Shown: piece after piece, positions 62,842-64,000 of the stretch | Layout of the letters: every line of letters begins with the position of its first letter | Position numbering within the stretch: position 1 is the stretch's first letter | Source of the DNA: an uncultured Clostridia bacterium | Lineage (GTDB): Bacteria > Bacillota > Clostridia > Christensenellales > Borkfalkiaceae | Direction of reading: 5' to 3' | Assembly (NCBI GenBank): GCA_944354535.1 | Contig: CALVPY010000051.1 | Span: 1-64,000, forward strand | DNA: 64,000 nucleotides | Notes under the pieces: generated by a model | What the model was told of the DNA's origin: nothing | Database searches by the model: none | The model's input: only the letters and a program-made list of their open reading frames with translations | Position numbers and translations under genes: made by a program

Positions 62842-62870
62842 TTGCTTTTTCTATAAAAATATGCTATGAT
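62842..62870 (+). promoter_or_regulatory. Promoter of the hydrogenase-regulator gene
   Basis: TTGCTT (62842-62847), 17-base spacer, and an extended -10 TGC-TATGAT (62865-62870). The leader of about 105 bases has small hairpins but I recognise no riboswitch in it. Confidence 0.6.
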
Positions 62871-62983
62871 ACAGTCATCTGAGCGGAAAGAGTCTTTCTG
62901 ACCGTAAAGAGCCGAAAATCAGCTGTTTGGACGCAGGTTTGCGCCGTTTTCGCCTCTTTTCCGCGCAGGGAAGGAGGCTTTTT

Positions 62984-63235
62984 ATGTCCGAAGAAAAGCG
63001 CATCGCCGTGCTCTCCGTCATCGTGGAAGACCGCGCCGCAACGCCCGCCCTCAACGGGTATCTCTCCGAATTCGGGGAATATATCGTGGGCAGGATGGGC
63101 ATCCCGTACCGCGAAAAGGGCGTCTCGGTTCTTTCGGTCGTCCTCGATGCACCGAGCGGCGTCATCAACGCGCTCACGGGCAAGATCGGCAGCCTTCCCG
63201 GCGTGAGCGCCAAGACTTTATTCAGCAAATATTAA
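62984..63235 (+). CDS. TM1266-type iron-only hydrogenase system regulator
   Basis: This encodes 83 residues (AAGGAGG before ATG 62984). The sequence KRIAVLSVIVEDRAATPALN, then YIVGRMGIPYREKGVSVLSV, matches the small ACT-like/NikR-C-like TM1266 family, found next to [FeFe]-hydrogenase maturation genes. It is proposed to be a ligand-sensing regulator of the hydrogenase system (established as a genomic association, not biochemically). It implies an anaerobe with an [FeFe]-hydrogenase, although no hydrogenase gene is inside the window. Confidence 0.85.
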   Translation: MSEEKRIAVLSVIVEDRAATPALNGYLSEFGEYIVGRMGIPYREKGVSVLSVVLDAPSGVINALTGKIGSLPGVSAKTLFSKY

Positions 63236-63247
63236 AGGAGTTCTTGT

Positions 63248-64000
63248 ATGAAACACCCTGTCTCTCTTGCACTCGGCGCTGTCTTTCTCGGCGCCGCAGC
63301 ACTCGGCATGACTGCCTGCGATCAAGGCTCTGCTGGCAACGGATATTCCGTCTATGCGCCCGACGGCGCGCCCGCGCTCGCCCTCGTGAATGCCATCGAA
63401 GACAAAGCGGAAAAATTTGAATATCACGTCGTCGACTCTTCAACCATCCAGACCTATGTCACGGGCGAAGAACCCGAAGCAGATTTCTGCATCCTGCCCG
63501 TCAACCTTGCAAGCAAGGTCCTCGGCACGGGCACGACCTATCAGATGCTCGGCACGGTGACAAACGGCAATCTCTTTTTTCTCTCGGCAGAGGACAACGA
63601 GAACCTGACGAAAGATAATTTATCCACGCTTGTAGGCAAGTCGGTGGGGGTGGTGCAGCTTCCCAATGTGCCCGGGCTCACGCTGCAAGCCATGCTCAAC
63701 AAGTACGACATCGACTATCAGATCGTCGAAAACGACGGCGAGAAGGCAACGGACAAGGTCAATCTCATCGCCTTTGATCCCGCAAACGTCACGCCCGCAG
63801 GAGGCTGCGACTACTATCTCTGCCCCGAACCCGCGGCAAGCACGAAGATCAAAGGCACGGCAAGCGCTAAAAAGCCCTTCCGCATGGCGGGGGATCTTCA
63901 GGCGCTCTACGGCGGGGAAGAGGGCTATCCGCAGGCGGTGCTCGTCGCGAAAAAGTCCGTCCTCGAAGGGGACGAGACCGACAAAGACGCGGTGGAAGCG
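63248..64000 (+). CDS. Lipoprotein, ABC-transporter substrate-binding-like (3' partial)
   Basis: This is 251 codons from ATG 63248 (AAAGGAG upstream), open at the window end. The N-terminus is a lipoprotein signal: MKHPVSLALGAVFLGAAALG then MTAC, with Cys 24 as the lipid-attachment residue. The mature part (YSVYAPDGAPALALVNAIED, EPEADFCILPVNLASKVLGT, VGVVQLPNVPGLTLQAML) follows the pattern of NMT1/SsuA-like periplasmic binding proteins. It would sit on the outer membrane face and bind a small ligand. It lies 12 bases after the TM1266-type gene and probably shares its transcript; permease and ATPase genes would be expected downstream. Confidence 0.75.
   Translation, partial: MKHPVSLALGAVFLGAAALGMTACDQGSAGNGYSVYAPDGAPALALVNAIEDKAEKFEYHVVDSSTIQTYVTGEEPEADFCILPVNLASKVLGTGTTYQMLGTVTNGNLFFLSAEDNENLTKDNLSTLVGKSVGVVQLPNVPGLTLQAMLNKYDIDYQIVENDGEKATDKVNLIAFDPANVTPAGGCDYYLCPEPAASTKIKGTASAKKPFRMAGDLQALYGGEEGYPQAVLVAKKSVLEGDETDKDAVEA

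Overview
The window looks like a chromosome segment from an anaerobic Gram-positive bacterium of the class Clostridia, probably an uncultured gut lineage; a Christensenellales-like relative is my inference, not something the sequence proves. The evidence is strong AGGAGG-type ribosome binding sites, many sigma-A promoters of the TTGACA-N17-TATAAT type, U-tract hairpin terminators, the Firmicutes gene orders infC-rpmI-rplT and tig-clpP-clpX, LL-diaminopimelate aminotransferase (dapL), RqcH, DegV proteins, a GH42 beta-galactosidase, and a regulator of the iron-only hydrogenase system.

Bases 1-12,180 are accessory DNA. They open with the 3' end of an RHS polymorphic-toxin gene. An AT-rich array of orphan toxin tails, each followed by a small putative immunity gene, comes next, and it is closed at about 4.5 kb by a second copy of the RHS sequence. 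Two surface-type proteins follow: a GLUG-repeat protein, and a large secreted protein with a C-terminal Hint domain that is split by a frameshift in a 7-T run. Then come a class II Fic protein, a HipB-like regulator with only a stump of hipA, and a BRO-domain protein with a paired operator. From 12.4 to 16.6 kb lie an ABC-F ATPase, a radical SAM activase-like protein and metK.

Bases 16.6-29.8 kb hold the most unusual locus: one apparent eight-gene transcription unit between a sigma-A promoter and a strong terminator. It encodes two small membrane proteins and a 1101-residue protein that joins a degenerate GH3-like region, two membrane helices and an AAA+-like domain lacking its nucleotide-binding residues. 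It also encodes two further membrane-anchored AAA+ ATPases of McrB-like type with intact motifs, a DUF2357-like coiled-coil protein between them, and two membrane proteins whose outer parts carry shared repeats. My reading is a membrane-spanning hetero-AAA+ machine with a cytoplasmic GH3-derived scaffold and surface-exposed repeat domains. I know of no described system with this composition.

Bases 29.8-64 kb are mostly housekeeping: a membrane XRE regulator, two DegV proteins, nitroreductase, transketolase and phosphohexomutase, prolyl- and asparaginyl-tRNA synthetases, GH42 beta-galactosidase with an esterase, infC-rpmI-rplT with an attenuator-like leader, a TrmH-family methylase, yebC, proA, a GNAT and a NUDIX protein. 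A long purA-dapF-pyrG-dapL-malQ-mscL run follows, then a possible spore-associated protein, an AAA ATPase overlapping rqcH, tig-clpP-clpX, and a TM1266-type hydrogenase regulator with a lipoprotein gene that leaves the window. I saw no tRNA or rRNA genes, CRISPR arrays or intact insertion sequences.
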